The translations under genes were made by a program, and so were the position numbers. 64,000 bases of DNA from an uncultured Coriobacteriaceae bacterium (GTDB taxonomy: Bacteria > Actinomycetota > Coriobacteriia > Coriobacteriales > Coriobacteriaceae). Below the pieces are notes generated by a model that saw only the letters and a list, made by a program, of their open reading frames with translations, was not told where the DNA came from and searched no databases. This document shows positions 63,206 to 64,000 of this stretch, in pieces. The stretch is from NCBI GenBank assembly GCA_944320725.1, contig CALUIM010000011.1:35648-99647 (forward strand), read 5' to 3'. The first letter of the stretch is position 1. Every line of letters starts with the position of its first letter.

Positions 63206-64000
63206 ACTCCGCCGGGTAGATCCCGTCCCAGACGACCCTGCGGTAGTTCACCGGGTCGGTGTCGCCTTCCGTGGAGAAGAGCAGCACGGAGCTCTCCTCG
63301 GTGAGGCCGATGGCCTCGCGCAAGTCGGCGTACTCGTCGGACTCCATGAGGGTCGCGACGAGGCCCGCGCCCACGGCGCCGGACTCGCCGGAGATGACGC
63401 GCGGGTCGCCCTTCTTGGGCGCGCCGAGCACGCGCATGCCCTTGGCCGCCACCCAGTTGGGGCAGCTCACGAACACGGAAACGTGGTTGCGCAGGATGTC
63501 CCAGCCGAGCGTGTTGGGCTCGCCGCAGGCCAGGCCCGCCATGATCGTGGGCATGTCGCCGTCCACGATGCGGGGCTCGCCGTCGCCGGCGAGCGCCCCC
63601 TTGTAGAGGCACGCCGCGGTGTCGGCCTCCATCACCACGAAGGTGGGCGGGTTGTCGGGGAAGAGGTTGGCGAAGTAGCCCACCACGGCGCCGGCCAGGC
63701 TGCCGACGCCGGCCTGCACGAAGACGTGCGTCGGGCGCTCAACGCCGGCGGCGCGCAGCTGCTCGGCCGCCTCGGAGGCCATGGTGCCGTAGCCCTCCAT
63801 GATCCAGGAGGGAATCTCCTCGTAGCCCTCCCAGGCGGTGTCCTGCACGACGACGCCGTTCTCGCAGGCTGCAGCCTCGGCGGCGGCCATGCGGACGCAC
63901 TCGTCGTAGTTGACGTCCTCGATCGTGACCTCGGCGCCCTCGGCGGCGATGTTGTCGAAGCGGCTCTTCACGCTGCCCTTGGGCATGTGCACGACGGCCT
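63204..64000 (-). CDS. ygeX: Diaminopropionate ammonia-lyase (5' end cut by window edge)
   Basis: PLP enzyme converting 2,3-diaminopropionate to pyruvate and two ammonia. The C-terminal 265 or so residues are visible: VFVQAGVGSLAGAVVGYF (phosphate-binding loop), MAGLACGEPNTLGWDIL and SGESGAVGAGLVATL, all typical. The PLP lysine and the start lie beyond 64000. It would be the first visible gene of the ygeX-ygeY-ygeW-arcC-hyuA run. Confidence 0.95.
   Translation of the reverse strand, partial: AVVHMPKGSVKSRFDNIAAEGAEVTIEDVNYDECVRMAAAEAAACENGVVVQDTAWEGYEEIPSWIMEGYGTMASEAAEQLRAAGVERPTHVFVQAGVGSLAGAVVGYFANLFPDNPPTFVVMEADTAACLYKGALAGDGEPRIVDGDMPTIMAGLACGEPNTLGWDILRNHVSVFVSCPNWVAAKGMRVLGAPKKGDPRVISGESGAVGAGLVATLMESDEYADLREAIGLTEESSVLLFSTEGDTDPVNYRRVVWDGIYPAE

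Overview
The window is a GC-rich chromosomal segment that looks like Collinsella or a close relative (Coriobacteriia, Actinomycetota). This is inferred from the mix of genes: an anaerobic [FeFe] hydrogenase, a purine/hydantoin catabolism cluster of the gut-anaerobe type, zinc-ribbon forms of L31, L36 and S14, and GC-rich codon use. No tRNA, rRNA or cas gene was found. The open frames not listed as genes overlap better-supported genes and look like GC-driven shadows.

Layout. 1-14.7 kb (all minus): a truncated old yellow enzyme; then a chain secA-prfB, YitT-type permease, cell-wall amidase lipoprotein, zinc-ribbon/VWA protein, ftsE-ftsX, rnr, TPR protein, smpB. 14.9-25.98 kb: a Nim-like flavoprotein (+), an AT-rich intergenic zone with MITE-like inverted repeats, rpmE with a twin-hairpin leader (-), then a plus-strand run: ACT-domain protein, citrate synthase, HAD phosphatase, a GltD/NuoF-type flavoprotein overlapping an [FeFe] hydrogenase, and a NitT/TauT-type ABC transporter whose permease and ATPase are fused. 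25.98-28.0 kb: a lower-GC module of a hydrolase and a divergent TetR regulator around palindromic operators. 28-35.2 kb: HAD phosphatase, adenine deaminase, small membrane proteins, a LysR regulator and a DUF559/Vsr-like nuclease. 35.2-35.9 kb: a gene-free zone with an inverted array of 52-bp repeats. 35.9-47.1 kb: tyrS, a U32-family protein, a class A penicillin-binding protein, argR with a coupled 32-residue membrane peptide, a glycosyltransferase, truA and a single-chain EcfA-EcfA-EcfT transporter module. 47.1-57.25 kb: the distal spc/alpha ribosomal cluster from rplE to rplQ, including secY, adk, map, infA and rpoA. 57.7-64 kb: hyuA, arcC, ygeW, ygeY and truncated ygeX/dpaL.

How the parts work together. 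The right-end cluster plus adenine deaminase points to fermentation of purine-derived or hydantoin compounds, with carbamoyl phosphate used by carbamate kinase to make ATP and diaminopropionate cleaved to pyruvate and ammonia. The hydrogenase pair would dispose of or take up electrons. The ribosomal cluster begins at rplE: rplX, rplN and the S10 genes are not upstream, so the usual S10-spc order is broken here.

Less expected content: a family of large palindromes with a conserved core and covarying inner stem (about 4.6, 50.7 and 63.0-63.2 kb); the exact-period 52-bp inverted array at 35.4-35.8 kb; the argR-coupled micropeptide; the MITE-like element at 15.6 kb; the rpmE leader; and two multi-domain ABC transporter fusions. 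Everything here was read by eye; family assignments rest on motifs and remembered families, not on searches.
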